64,000 bases of DNA from contig JAZDXN010000026.1 of assembly GCA_037013495.1 (NCBI GenBank), forward strand, positions 4,650,001 through 4,714,000. Reading direction: 5' to 3'. How positions within the stretch are numbered: the stretch's first letter is position 1; each line of letters opens with the position of its first letter. Shown piece by piece: positions 40,549-52,922 of this stretch. Source of the DNA: Hippophae tibetana (taxonomy: Eukaryota; Streptophyta; Magnoliopsida; Rosales; Elaeagnaceae). The translations under genes and the position numbers were made by a program. The notes beneath the pieces are model-generated. The model searched no databases, was not told the DNA's origin, and saw only the letters and a program-made list of their open reading frames with translations.

Positions 40549-43500
40549 TTGTTTCTTTATATTTTCAATAAGTCTCTATTCTTCAAGAAAAAAATAAGAG
40601 AAGAGAAAAAGAAAGAGGATGTCGTTCACATTTTCAAAAACAACAAAACATTTGTTAAATATGAGTTACAAATTTCAACGGAGATAAATTTTGACTCGGG
40701 TATCGAAACCGCTATTATAATATATCAAATCGGAGCTCGTTTCAAATTACACAATATGTTTTGGTCCCACCAAGGAAAATAGTTTTTGTACCCAAATTAA
40801 CACATTTACTACACTTTCCGACGGTTTAATGTTTTTCACCCACCATTTTTATTTTACTTAGTGCTAGTTTAATTCAATAGAGCTATAGAGGAGATATTAG
40901 TGCCAACATAGGGTTGTTTCTTTATATTTTCAATAAGTCTCTATTCTTCAAGAAAAAAATAAGAGAAGAGAAAAAGAAAGAGGATGTCGTTCACATTTTC
41001 AAAAACAACAAACATTTGGTAAATATGAGTTACAACTTTCAAAGGACATAACTTTTGACTCGGGTATCGAAACCACTATTATAATATATCAAATCGAAGC
41101 TCGTATTAAATTACCCAATATTTTTTGGTCCCGCCAAAGAAAATCGTTTTTGTACCCAAATTTATTCGTTTACATCATTTAATGGGTGTTTAAATTTGTG
41201 ATGCACCATTTTCATTTTTCTTACTTCTGGTTTATTTCAATAGAGCTATATAGGAGATATTGGTGCCGACCTAGGGTTGTTTGTGTATATTTTCAGTCAG
41301 TCTCTATTCTTCACAAAAAATAAGAGAAGAGAAAAAGAAAGAGGATGTCGTTCACATTTTCTAAAACAACAAAACATTTGGTAAATATGAGTTACAAATT
41401 TCAACGGAGATAACTTTTGACTCGGGTATCGAAACCGCTATTATAATATATCAAATCAGAGCTCGTTTCAAATTACACTATATGTTTTGGTTCCACCAAG
41501 AAAAATCGTTTTTGTACCCAAATTAACACATTTACTTCACTTTCCGAGGGTTTAATGTTTTTCACGCACCATTTTCATTTTACTTAGTGTTAGTTTAATT
41601 CAATAGAGCTATAGAGGAGATATTAGTGCCATCATTGGGTTGTTTCTTTATATTTTCAATCAGTCTCTATTCTTCAAGAAAAAAATAAGAGAAGAGAAAA
41701 AGAAAGAGGATGTCGTTCACATTTTCAAAAACAACAAAACATTTGGTAAATATGAGTTACAACTTTCAAAGGACATAACTTTTGACTCGGGTATCGAAAC
41801 CACTATTATAATATATCAAATCAGAGCTCGTTTCAAATTACACAATATGTTTTGGTCCCACCAAGGAAAATAGGTTTTGTACCCAAATTAACACATTTAC
41901 TTCACTTTCCGAGGGTTTAATGTTTTTCACGCACCATTTTCATTTTACTTAGTGCTACGTTAATTCAATAGAGCTATAGAGGAGATATTGGTGCCGAACT
42001 AGGTTTGTTTCTTTATATTTTCAATCAGTCTCTATTCTTCATAAAAAATAAGAGAAGAGAAAAAGAAAGAGGATGTCGTTCACATTTTCAAAAACAACAA
42101 AACATTTTGTAAATATGAGTTACAACTTTCAACGAAGATAACTTTTGACTCGGGTATCGAAACCGCTATTATAATATATCAAATGGGAGCTTGTTTCAAA
42201 TTACACAATATGTTTTGGTCCCACCAAGGAAAATCGTTTTTGTACCCAAATTAACACATTTACTTTACTTACCGAGGGTTTAAAGTTTTACACGCACCAT
42301 TTTCATTTTACTTAGTGCTAGTTTAATTCAATAGAGCTATAGAGGAGATATTGGTGCCAACCTAGGGTTGTTTCTTTATATTTTCAATAAGTCTGTATTC
42401 TTCAAGAAAAAAATAAGAGAAGGGAAAAAGAAAGAGGATGTCGTTCACATTTTCAAAAACAACAAAACATTTGGTAAATATGAGTTACAACTTTCAAAGG
42501 ACATAACTTTTGACACGGGTATGGAAACCACTATTATAATATATCAAATCGAAGCTCGTATTAAATTACACAATATTTTTTGGTCCCGCGAAAGAAAATC
42601 GTTTTTGTACCCAAATTTATTCGTTTACATCACTTAATGGGTGTTTAAAGTTTTTGACACACCATTTTCATTTTTCTTACTTCTGGTTTAATTCAATAGA
42701 GCTATATAGGAGATATTGGTGCCGACCTAGGGTTGTTTCTTTATATTTTCAATAAGTCTATATTCTTCACAAAAAATAAGAGAAGATAAAAAGAAAGAGG
42801 ATTTCGTTCACATTTTCAAAAACAACAAAACATTTGGTAAATATGAGTTACAACTTTCAAAGGACATAACTTTTGACTCGGGTATGGAAACCACTATTAT
42901 AATATATCAAATCGAAGCTCGTATTAAATTACACAATATTTTTTGGTCCCGCCAAAGAAAATCGTTTTTGTACCCAAATTTATTCGTTTACATCACTTAA
43001 TGGGTGTTTAAAGTTTTTGACACACCATTTTCATTTTTCTTACTTCTGGTTTAATTCAATAGAGCTATATAGGAGATATTGGTGCGGACCTAGGGTTGTT
43101 TCTTTATATTTTCAATAAGTCTCTATTCTTCACAAAAAATAAGAGAAGAGAAAAAGAAAGAGGATGTCGTTCACATTTTCAAAAACAACAAAACATTTGG
43201 TAAATATGAGTTACAACTTTCAAAGGACATAACTTTTGACTCGGGTATCGAAACCGCTATTATAATATATCAAATCAGAGCTCGTTTCAAATTACACAAT
43301 ATGTTTTGGTTCCACCAAGAAAAATAGTTTTTGTACCCAAATTAACACATTTACTTCACTTTCCGAGGGTTTAATGTTTTTCACGCACCATTTTCATTTT
43401 ACTAAGTGCTAGTTTAATTCAATAGAGCTATAGAGGAGATATTAGTGCCAACATAGGGTTGTTTCTTTATATTTTCAATAAGTCTCTATTCTTCAAGAAA

Positions 43501-44915
43501 AAAATAAGAGAAGAGAAAAAGAAAGAGGATGTCGTTCACATTTTCAAAAACAACAAAACATTTGTTAAATATGAGTTACAAATTTCAACGGAGATAAATT
43601 TTGACTCGGGTATCGAAACCACTATTATAATATATCAAATGGGAGCTCGTTTCAAATTACACAATATGTTTTGGTCCCACCAAGGAAAATCGTTTTTGTA
43701 CCCAAATTAACACATTTACTTTACTTACCGAGGGTTTAAAGTTTTACACGCACCATTTTCATTTTACTTAGTGCTAGTTTAATTCAATAGAGCTATAGAG
43801 GAGATATTGGTGCCAACCTAGGGTTGTTTCTTTATATTTTCAATAAGTCTGTATTCTTCAAGAAAAAAATAAGAGAAGGGAAAAAGAAAGAGGATGTCGT
43901 TCACATTTTCAAAAACAACAAAACATTTGGTAAATATGAGTTACAACTTTCAAAGGACATAACTTTTGACACGGGTATGGAAACCACTATTATAATATAT
44001 CAAATCGAAGCTCGTATTAAATTACACAATATTTTTTGGTCCCGCCAAAGAAAATCGTTTTTGTAACCAAATTACATAGTTTACATCACTTAATGGCTGT
44101 TTAAAGTTTATGATGCACCATTTTCATTTTTCTTACTTCTGGTTTAATTCAATAGAGCTATATAGGAGATATTGGTGCCGACCTAGGGTTGTTTCTTTAT
44201 ATTTTCAGTCAGTCTCTATTCTTCACAAAAAATAAGAGAAGAGAAAAAGAAAGAGGATGTCGTTCACATTTTCTAAAACAACAAAACATTTGGTAAGTAT
44301 GAGTTACAAATTTCAACGGAGATAACTTTTGACTCGGGTATCGAAACCGCTTTTAAAATATATCAAATCGAAACTCGTATCAAATTACACAATATATTTT
44401 GGTCCCGTCCAAGAAAATCGTTTTTGTAACCAAATTAATTCGTTTACATCACTTAATTGGTGTTTAAAGTTTGTGACGTACCATTTTCATTTTTCTTACT
44501 TTTGGTTTAATTCAATAGAGCTATATAGGTGATATTGGTGCCGACCTAGGGTTGTTTCTTTATATTTTCAATCAGTCACTATTCTTCACAAAAAAATAAG
44601 AGAAGAGAAAAAGAAAGAGGATGTCGTTCACATTTTCTAAAACAACAAAACATTTGGTAAATATGAGTTACAAATTTCAACGGAGATAACTTTTGACTCG
44701 GGAATCGAAACCGCTATTATAATATATCAAATCAGAGCTCGTTTCAAATTACACAATATGTTTTGGTTCCACCAAGAAAAATAGTTTTTGTACCCAAATT
44801 AACACATTTACTTTACTTACCGAGGGTTTAAAGTTTTACACGCACCATTTTCATTTTACTTAGTGCTAGTTTAATTCAATAGAGCTATAGAGGAGATATT
44901 GGTGCCAACCTAGGG
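40549..44915 (+). repeat. 12-mer higher-order repeat, copy 2 (4,367 bp)
   Basis: Same order as the previous unit, with the same U and V monomers (42,732 and 43,096) and m1/m5 fusion (43,459). Here m2 carries the 1-bp deletion near 41,011, and the m3 linker lacks the 'caatagggctata' form. The m7 position (about 44,188) is a hybrid combining 'ttctaaaac', 'ggtaagtatgag' and 'cttttaaaatatat'. This links it to the 11-mer type that follows rather than to copy 1. Confidence 0.75.
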
Positions 44916-46007
44916 TTGTTTCTTTATATTTTCAATAAGTCTGTATTCTTCAAGAAAAAAATAAGAGAAGGGAAAAAGAAAGAGGATGTCGTTCACATTT
45001 TCAAAAACAACAAAACATTTGGTAAATATGAGTTACAACTTTCAAAGGACATAACTTTTGACACGGGTATGGAAACCACTATTATAATATATCAAATCGA
45101 AGCTCGTATTAAATTACACAATATTTTTTGGTCCCGCCAAAGAAAATCGTTTTTGTAACCAAATTACATAGTTTACATCACTTAATGGCTGTTTAAAGTT
45201 TATGATGCACCATTTTCATTTTTCTTACTTCTGGTTTAATTCAATAGAGCTATATAGGAGATATTGGTGCCGACCTAGGGTTGTTTCTTTATATTTTCAG
45301 TCAGTCTCTATTCTTCACAAAAAATAAGAGAAGAGAAAAAGAAAGAGGATGTCGTTCACATTTTCTAAAACAACAAAACATTTGGTAAGTATGAGTTACA
45401 AATTTCAACGGAGATAACTTTTGACTCGGGTATCGAAACCGCTTTTAAAATATATCAAATCGAAACTCGTATCAAATTACACAATATATTTTGGTCCCGT
45501 CCAAGAAAATCGTTTTTGTAACCAAATTAATTCGTTTACATCACTTAATTGGTGTTTAAAGTTTGTGACGTACCATTTTCATTTTTCTTACTTTTGGTTT
45601 AATTCAATAGAGCTATATAGGTGATATTGGTGCCGACCTAGGGTTGTTTCTTTATATTTTCAATCAGTCACTATTCTTCACAAAAAAATAAGAGAAGAGA
45701 AAAAGAAAGAGGATGTCGTTCACATTTTCTAAAACAACAAAACATTTGGTAAATATGAGTTACAAATTTCAACGGAGATAACTTTTGACTCGGGAATCGA
45801 AACCGCTATTATAATATATCAAATCAGAGCTCGTTTCAAATTACACAATATGTTTTGGTTCCACCAAGAAAAATAGTTTTTGTACCCAAATTAACACATT
45901 TACTTCACTTTCCGAGGGTTTAATGTTTTTCACGCACCATTTTCATTTTACTAAGTGCTAGTTTAATTCAATAGAGCTATAGAGGAGATATTAGTGCCAA
46001 CATAGGG
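44916..46007 (+). repeat. Three-monomer tandem duplication m6-m7-m8 (1,092 bp)
   Basis: This m6, m7-hybrid, m8 trio repeats the trio at 43,824-44,915, including the private 'cttttaaaatatat', 'gaaactcgtatc' and 'cgggaatcgaaac' forms. The join is visible near 44,780: an m8 tail ('ccaccaagaaaaatag') runs into the linker that normally precedes m6 ('actttacttaccgagg') instead of the one that precedes m1. It sits exactly between a 12-mer and an 11-mer region. Confidence 0.75.
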
Positions 46008-49000
46008 TTGTTTCTTTATATTTTCAATAAGTCTCTATTCTTCAAGAAAAAAATAAGAGAAGAGAAAAAGAAAGAGGATGTCGTTCACATTTTCAAAAAC
46101 AACAAAACATTTGTTAAATATGAGTTACAAATTTCAACGGAGATAAATTTTGACTCGGGTATCGAAACCGCTATTATAATATATCAAATTGGAGCTCGTT
46201 TCAAATTACACAATATGTTTTGGTCCCACCAAGGAAAATAGTTTTTGTACCCAAATTAACACATTTACTTCACTTTCCGACGGTTTAATGTTTTTCACGC
46301 ACCATTTTTATTTTACTTAGTGCTAGTTTAATTCAATAGAGCTATAGAGGAGATATTAGTGCCAACATAGGGTTGTTTCTTTATATTTTCAATAAGTCTC
46401 TATTCTTCAAGAAAAAAATAAGAGAAGAGAAAAAGAAAGAGGATGTCGTTCACATTTTCAAAAACAACAAACATTTGGTAAATATGAGTTACAACTTTCA
46501 AAGGACATAACTTTTGACTCGGGTATCGAAACCACTATTATAATATATCAAATCGAAGCTCGTATTAAATTACCCAATATTTTTTGGTCCCGCCAAAGAA
46601 AATCGTTTTTGTACCCAAATTTATTCGTTTACATCATTTAATGGGTGTTTAAATTTGTGATGCACCATTTTCATTTTTCTTACTTCTGGTTTAATTCAAT
46701 AGAGCTATATAGGAGATATTGGTGCCGACCTAGGGTTGTTTGTTTATATTTTCAATCAGTCTCTATTCTTCACAAAAAATAAGAGAAGAGAAAAAGAAAG
46801 AGGATGTCGTTCACATTTTCTAAAACAACAAAACATTTGGTAAATATGAGTTACAAATTTCAACGGAGATAACTTTTGACTCGGGTATCGAAACCGCTAT
46901 TATAATATATCAAATCAGAGCTCGTTTCAAATTACACTATATGTTTTGGTTCCACCAAGAAAAATCGTTTTTGTACCCAAATTAACACATTTACTTCACT
47001 TTCCGAGGGTTTAATGTTTTTCACGCACCATTTTCATTTTACTTAGTGTTAGTTTAATTCAATAGAGCTATAGAGGAGATATTAGTGCCATCATTGGGTT
47101 GTTTCTTTATATTTTCAATCAGTCTCTATTCTTCAAGAAAAAAATAAGAGAAGAGAAAAAGAAAGAGGATGTCGTTCACATTTTCAAAAACAACAAAACA
47201 TTTGGTAAATATGAGTTACAACTTTCAAAGGACATAACTTTTGACTCGGGTATCGAAACCACTATTATAATATATCAAATCAGAGCTCGTTTCAAATTAC
47301 ACAATATGTTTTGGTCCCACCAAGGAAAATAGGTTTTGTACCCAAATTAACACATTTACTTCACTTTCCGAGGGTTTAATGTTTTTCACGCACCATTTTC
47401 ATTTTACTTAGTGCTACGTTAATTCAATAGAGCTATAGAGGAGATATTGGTGCCGAACTAGGTTTGTTTCTTTATATTTTCAATCAGTCTCTATTCTTCA
47501 TAAAAAATAAGAGAAGAGAAAAAGAAAGAGGATGTCGTTCACATTTTCAAAAACAACAAAACATTTTGTAAATATGAGTTACAACTTTCAACGAAGATAA
47601 CTTTTGACTCGGGTATCGAAACCGCTATTATAATATATGAAATGGGAGCTCGTTTCAAATTACACAATATGTTTTGGTCCCACCAAGGAAAATCGTTTTT
47701 GTACCCAAATTAACACATTTACTTTACTTACCGAGGGTTTAAAGTTTTACACGCACCATTTTCATTTTACTTAGTGCTAGTTTAATTCAATAGAGCTATA
47801 GAGGAGATATTGGTGCCAACCTAGGGTTGTTTCTTTATATTTTCAATAAGTCTGTATTCTTCAAGAAAAAAATAAGAGAAGGGAAAAAGAAAGAGGATGT
47901 CGTTCACATTTTCAAAAACAACAAAATATTTGGTAAATATGAGTTACAACTTTCAAAGGACATAACTTTTGACACGGGTATGGAAACCACTATTATAATA
48001 TATCAAATCGAAGCTCGTATTAAATTACACAATATTTTTTGGTCCCGCCAAAGAAAATCGTTTTTGTAACCAAATTACATAGTTTACCTCACTTAATGGC
48101 TGTTTAAAGTTTATGATGCACCATTTTCATTTTTATTTACTTCTGGTTTAATTCAATAGAGCTATATAGGAGATATTGGTGCCGACCTAGGGTTGTTTCT
48201 TTATATTTTCAGTCAGTCTCTATTCTTCACAAAAAATAAGAGAAGAGAAAAAGAAAGAGGATGTCGTTCACATTTTCAAAAACAACAAAACATTTGGTAA
48301 GTATGAGTTACAACTTTCAACGGAGATAAATTTTGACTCGGGTATCGAAACCGCTTTTATAATATATCAAATCAGAGCTCGTTTCAAATTACACAATATG
48401 TTTTGGTTCCACCAAGAAAAATAGTTTTTGTACCCAAATTAACACATTTACTTCACTTTCCGAGGGTTTAATGTTTTTCACGCACCATTTTCATTTTACT
48501 AAGTGCTAGTTTAATTCAATAGAGCTATAGAGAAGATATTAGTGCCAACATAGGGTTGTTTCTTTATATTTTCAATAAGTCTCTATTCTTCAAGAAAAAA
48601 ATAAGAGAAGAGAAAAAGAAAGAGGATGTCGTTCACATTTTCAAAAACAACAAAACATTTGTTAAATATGAGTTACAAATTTCAACGGAGATAAATTTTG
48701 ACTCGGGTATCGAAACCGCTATTATAATATATCAAATCGGAGCTCGTTTCAAATTACACAATATGTTTTGGTCCCACCAAGGAAAATAGTTTTTGTACCC
48801 AAATTAACACATTTACTTCACTTTCCAACGGTTTAATGTTTTTCACGCACCATTTTTATTTTACTTAGTGCTAGTTTAATTCAATAGAGCTATAGAGGAG
48901 ATATTAGTGCCAACATAGGGTTGTTTCTTTATATTTTCAATAAGTCTCTATTCTTCAAGAAAAAAATAAGAGAAGAGAAAAAGAAAGAGGATGTCGTTCA

Positions 49001-50011
49001 CATTTTCAAAAACAACAAAACATTTGGTAAATATGAGTTACAACTTTCAAAGGACATAACTTTTGACTCGGGTATCGAAACCACTATTATAATATATCAA
49101 ATCGAAGCTCGTATTAAATTACCCAATATTTTTTGGTCCCGCCAAAGAAAATCGTTTTTGTACCCAAATTTATTCGTTTACATCATTTAATGGGTGTTTA
49201 AATTTGTGATGCACCATTTTCATTTTTCTTACTTCTGGTTTAATTCAATAGAGCTATATAGGAGATATTGGTGCCGACCTAGGGTTGTTTGTTTATATTT
49301 TCAGTCAGTCTCTATTCTTCACAAAAAATAAGAGAAGAGAAAAAGAAAGAGGATGTCGTTCACATTTTCTAAAACAACAAAACATTTGGTAAATATGAGT
49401 TACAAATTTCAACGGAGATAACTTTTGACTCGGGTATCGAAACCGCTTTTAAAATATATCAAATCGAAGCTCGTATCAAATTACACAATATATTTTGGTC
49501 CCGTCCAAGAAAATCGTTTTTGTAACCAAATTAATTCGTTTATATCACTTAATTGGTGTTTAAAGTTTGTGACGTACCATTTTCATTTTTCTTACTTTTG
49601 GTTTAATTCAATAGAGCTATATAGGTGATATTGGTGCCGACCTAGGGTTGTTTCTTTATATTTTCAATCAGTCACTATTCTTCACAAAAAAATAAGAGAA
49701 GAGAAAAAGAAAGAGGATGTCGTTCACATTTTCTAAAACAACAAAACATTTGGTAAATATGAGTTACAAATTTCAACGGAGATAACTTTTGACTCGGGAA
49801 TCGAAACCGCTATTATAATATATCAAATCAGAGCTCGTTTCAAATTACACAATATGTTTTGGTTCCACCAAGAAAAATAGTTTTTGTACCCAAATTAACA
49901 CATTTACTTCACTTTCCGAGGGTTTAATGTTTTTCACGCACCATTTTCATTTTACTAAGTGCTAGTTTAATTCAATAGAGCTATAGAGGAGATATTAGTG
50001 CCAACATAGGG
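46008..50011 (+). repeat. 11-mer higher-order repeat, copy 3 (4,004 bp)
   Basis: Same order as the units at 18,713 and 22,718, including the m7/m8 fusion (about 48,191) and the m3/m7 fusion (about 49,285). m2 carries the 1-bp deletion near 46,470. The m4 monomer at 47,099 is preceded by 'gccatcattggg' and has 'aaaacatttgg', the 12-mer-associated variant, whereas the 11-mer at 22,718 has 'gccaacataggg' and 'aaaaaatttgg'. The unit is therefore mosaic. Confidence 0.75.
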
Positions 50012-52922
50012 TTGTTTCTTTATATTTTCAATAAGTCTCTATTCTTCAAGAAAAAAATAAGAGAAGAGAAAAAGAAAGAGGATGTCGTTCACATTTTCAA
50101 AAACAACAAAACATTTGTTAAATATGAGTTACAAATTTCAACGGAGATAAATTTTGACTCGGGTATCGAAACCGCTATTATAATATATCAAATAGGAGCT
50201 CGTTTCAAATTACACAATATGTTTTGGTCCCACCAAGGAAAATAGTTTTTGTACCCAAATTAACACATTTACTTCACTTTCCGACGGTTTAATGTTTTTC
50301 ACGCACCATTTTTATTTTACTTAGTGCTAGTTTAATTCAATAGAGCTATAGAGGAGATATTAGTGCCAACATAGGGTTGTTTCTTTATATTTTCAATAAG
50401 TCTCTATTCTTCAAGAAAAAAATAAGAGAAGAGAAAAAGAAAGAGGATGTCGTTCACATTTTCAAAAACAACAAACATTTGGTAAATATGAGTTACAACT
50501 TTCAAAGGACATAACTTTTGACTCGGGTATCGAAACCACTATTATAATATATCAAATCGAAGCTCGTATTAAATTACCCAATATTTTTTGGTCCCGCCAA
50601 AGAAAATCGTTTTTGTACCCAAATTTATTCGTTTACATCATTTAATGGGTGTTTAAATTTGTGATGCACCATTTTCATTTTTCTTACTTCTGGTTTAATT
50701 CAATAGAGCTATATAGGAGATATTGGTGCCGACCTAGGGTTGTTTGTTTATATTTTCAGTCAGTCTCTATTCTTCACAAAAAATAAGAGAAGAGAAAAAG
50801 AAAGAGGATGTCGTTCACATTTTCTAAAACAACAAAACATTTGGTAAATATGAGTTACAAATTTCAACGGAGATAACTTTTGACTCGGGTATCGAAACCG
50901 CTATTATAATATATCAAATCAGAGCTCGTTTCAAATTACACTATATGTTTTGGTTCCACCAAGAAAAATCGTTTTTGTACCCAAATTAACACATTTACTT
51001 CACTTTCCGAGGGTTTAATGTTTTTCACGCACCATTTTCACTTTACTTAGTGTTAGTTTAATTCAATAGAGCTATAGAGGAGATATTAGTGCCAACATAG
51101 GGTTGTTTCTTTATATTTTCAATCAGTCTCCATTCTTCAAGAAAAAAATAAGAGAAGAGAAAAAGAAAGAGGATGTCGTTCACATTTTCAAAAACAACAA
51201 AAAATTTGGTAAATATGAGTTACAACTTTCAAAGGACATAACTTTTGACTCGGGTATCGAAACCACTATTATAATATATCAAATCAGAGCTCGTTTCAAA
51301 TTACACACTATGTTTTGGTCCCACCAAGGAAAATAGGTTTTGTACCCAAATTAACACATTTACTTCACTTTCCGAGGGTTTAATGTTTTTCACGCACCAT
51401 TTTCATTTTACTTAGTGCTACGTTAATTCAGTAGAGCTATAGAGGAGATATTGGTGCCGAACTAGGTTTGTTTCTTTATATTTTCAATCAGTCTCTATTC
51501 TTCATAAAAAATAAGAGAAGAGAAAAAGAAAGAGGATGTCGTTCACATTTTCAAAAACAACAAAACATTTTGTAAATATGAGTTACAACTTTCAACGAAG
51601 ATAACTTTTGACTCGGGTATCGAAACCGCTATTATAATATATCAAATGGGAGCTCGTTTCAAATTACACAATATGTTTTGGTCCCACCAAGGAAAATCGT
51701 TTTTGTACCCAAATTAACACATTTACTTTACTTACCGAGGGTTTAAAGTTTTACACGCACCATTTTCATTTTACTTAGTGCTAGTTTAATTCAATAGAGC
51801 TATAGAGGAGATATTGGTGCCAACCTAGGGTTGTTTCTTCATATTTTCAATAAGTCTGTATTCTTCAAGAAAAAAATAAGAGAAGGGAAAAAGAAAGAGG
51901 ATGTCGTTCACATTTTCAAAAACAACAAAACATTTGGTAAATATGAGTTACAACTTTCAAAGGACATAACTTTTGACACGGGTATGGAAACCACTATTAT
52001 AATATATCAAATCGAAGCTCGTATTAAATTACACAATATTTTTTGGTCCCGCCAAAGAAAATCATTTTTGTAACCAAATTACATAGTTTACATCACTTAA
52101 TGGCTGTTTAAAGTTTATGATGCACCATTTTCATTTTTCTTACTTCTGGTTTAATTCAATAGAGCTATATAGGAGATATTGGTGCCGACCTAGGGTTGTT
52201 TCTTTATATTTTCAGTCAGTCTCTATTCTTCACAAAAAATAAGAGAAGAGAAAAAGAAAGAGGATGTCGTTCACATTTTCAAAAACAACAAAACATTTGG
52301 TAAGTATGAGTTACAACTTTCAACGGAGATAAATTTTGACTCGGGTATCGAAACCGCTTTTATAATATATCAAATCGAAGCTCGTATCAAATTACACAAT
52401 ATATTTTGGTCCCGTCCAAGAAAATCGTTTTTGTAACCAAATTAATTCGTTTACATCACTTAATTGGTGTTTAAAGTTTGTGACGTACCATTTTCATTTT
52501 TCTTACTTTTGGTTTAATTCAATAGAGCTATATAGGTGATATTGGTGCCGACCTAGGGTTGTTTCTTTATATTTTCAATCAGTCACTATTCTTCACAAAA
52601 AAATAAGAGAAGAGAAAAAGAAAGAGGATGTCGTTCACATTTTCTAAAACAACAAAACATTTGGTAAATATGAGTTACAAATTTCAACGGAGATAACTTT
52701 TGACTCGGGTATCGAAACCGCTATTATAATATATCAAATCAGAGCTCGTTTCAAATTACACAATATGTTTTGGTTCCACCAAGAAAAATAGTTTTTGTAC
52801 CCAAATTAACACATTTACTTCACTTTCCGAGGGTTTAATGTTTTTCACGCACCATTTTCATTTTACTAAGTGCTAGTTTAATTCAATAGAGCTATAGAGG
52901 AGATATTAGTGCCAACATAGGG
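50012..52922 (+). repeat. 8-mer higher-order repeat, copy 2 (2,911 bp)
   Basis: Complete m1 to m8 in order: 50,012, 50,376 (1-bp deletion near 50,474), 50,740, 51,103, 51,467, 51,831, 52,195 and 52,559. The first six match 26,722-28,904 closely, including 'tctccattcttc' in m4, 'gttaattcagtagagc' and 'cttcatatt' in m6. The last two continue as normal m7 and m8 instead of the m7/m3 fusion found there. Private changes include 'cattttcactttac' (about 51,035) and 'ttacacactatg' (about 51,301). Confidence 0.8.
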
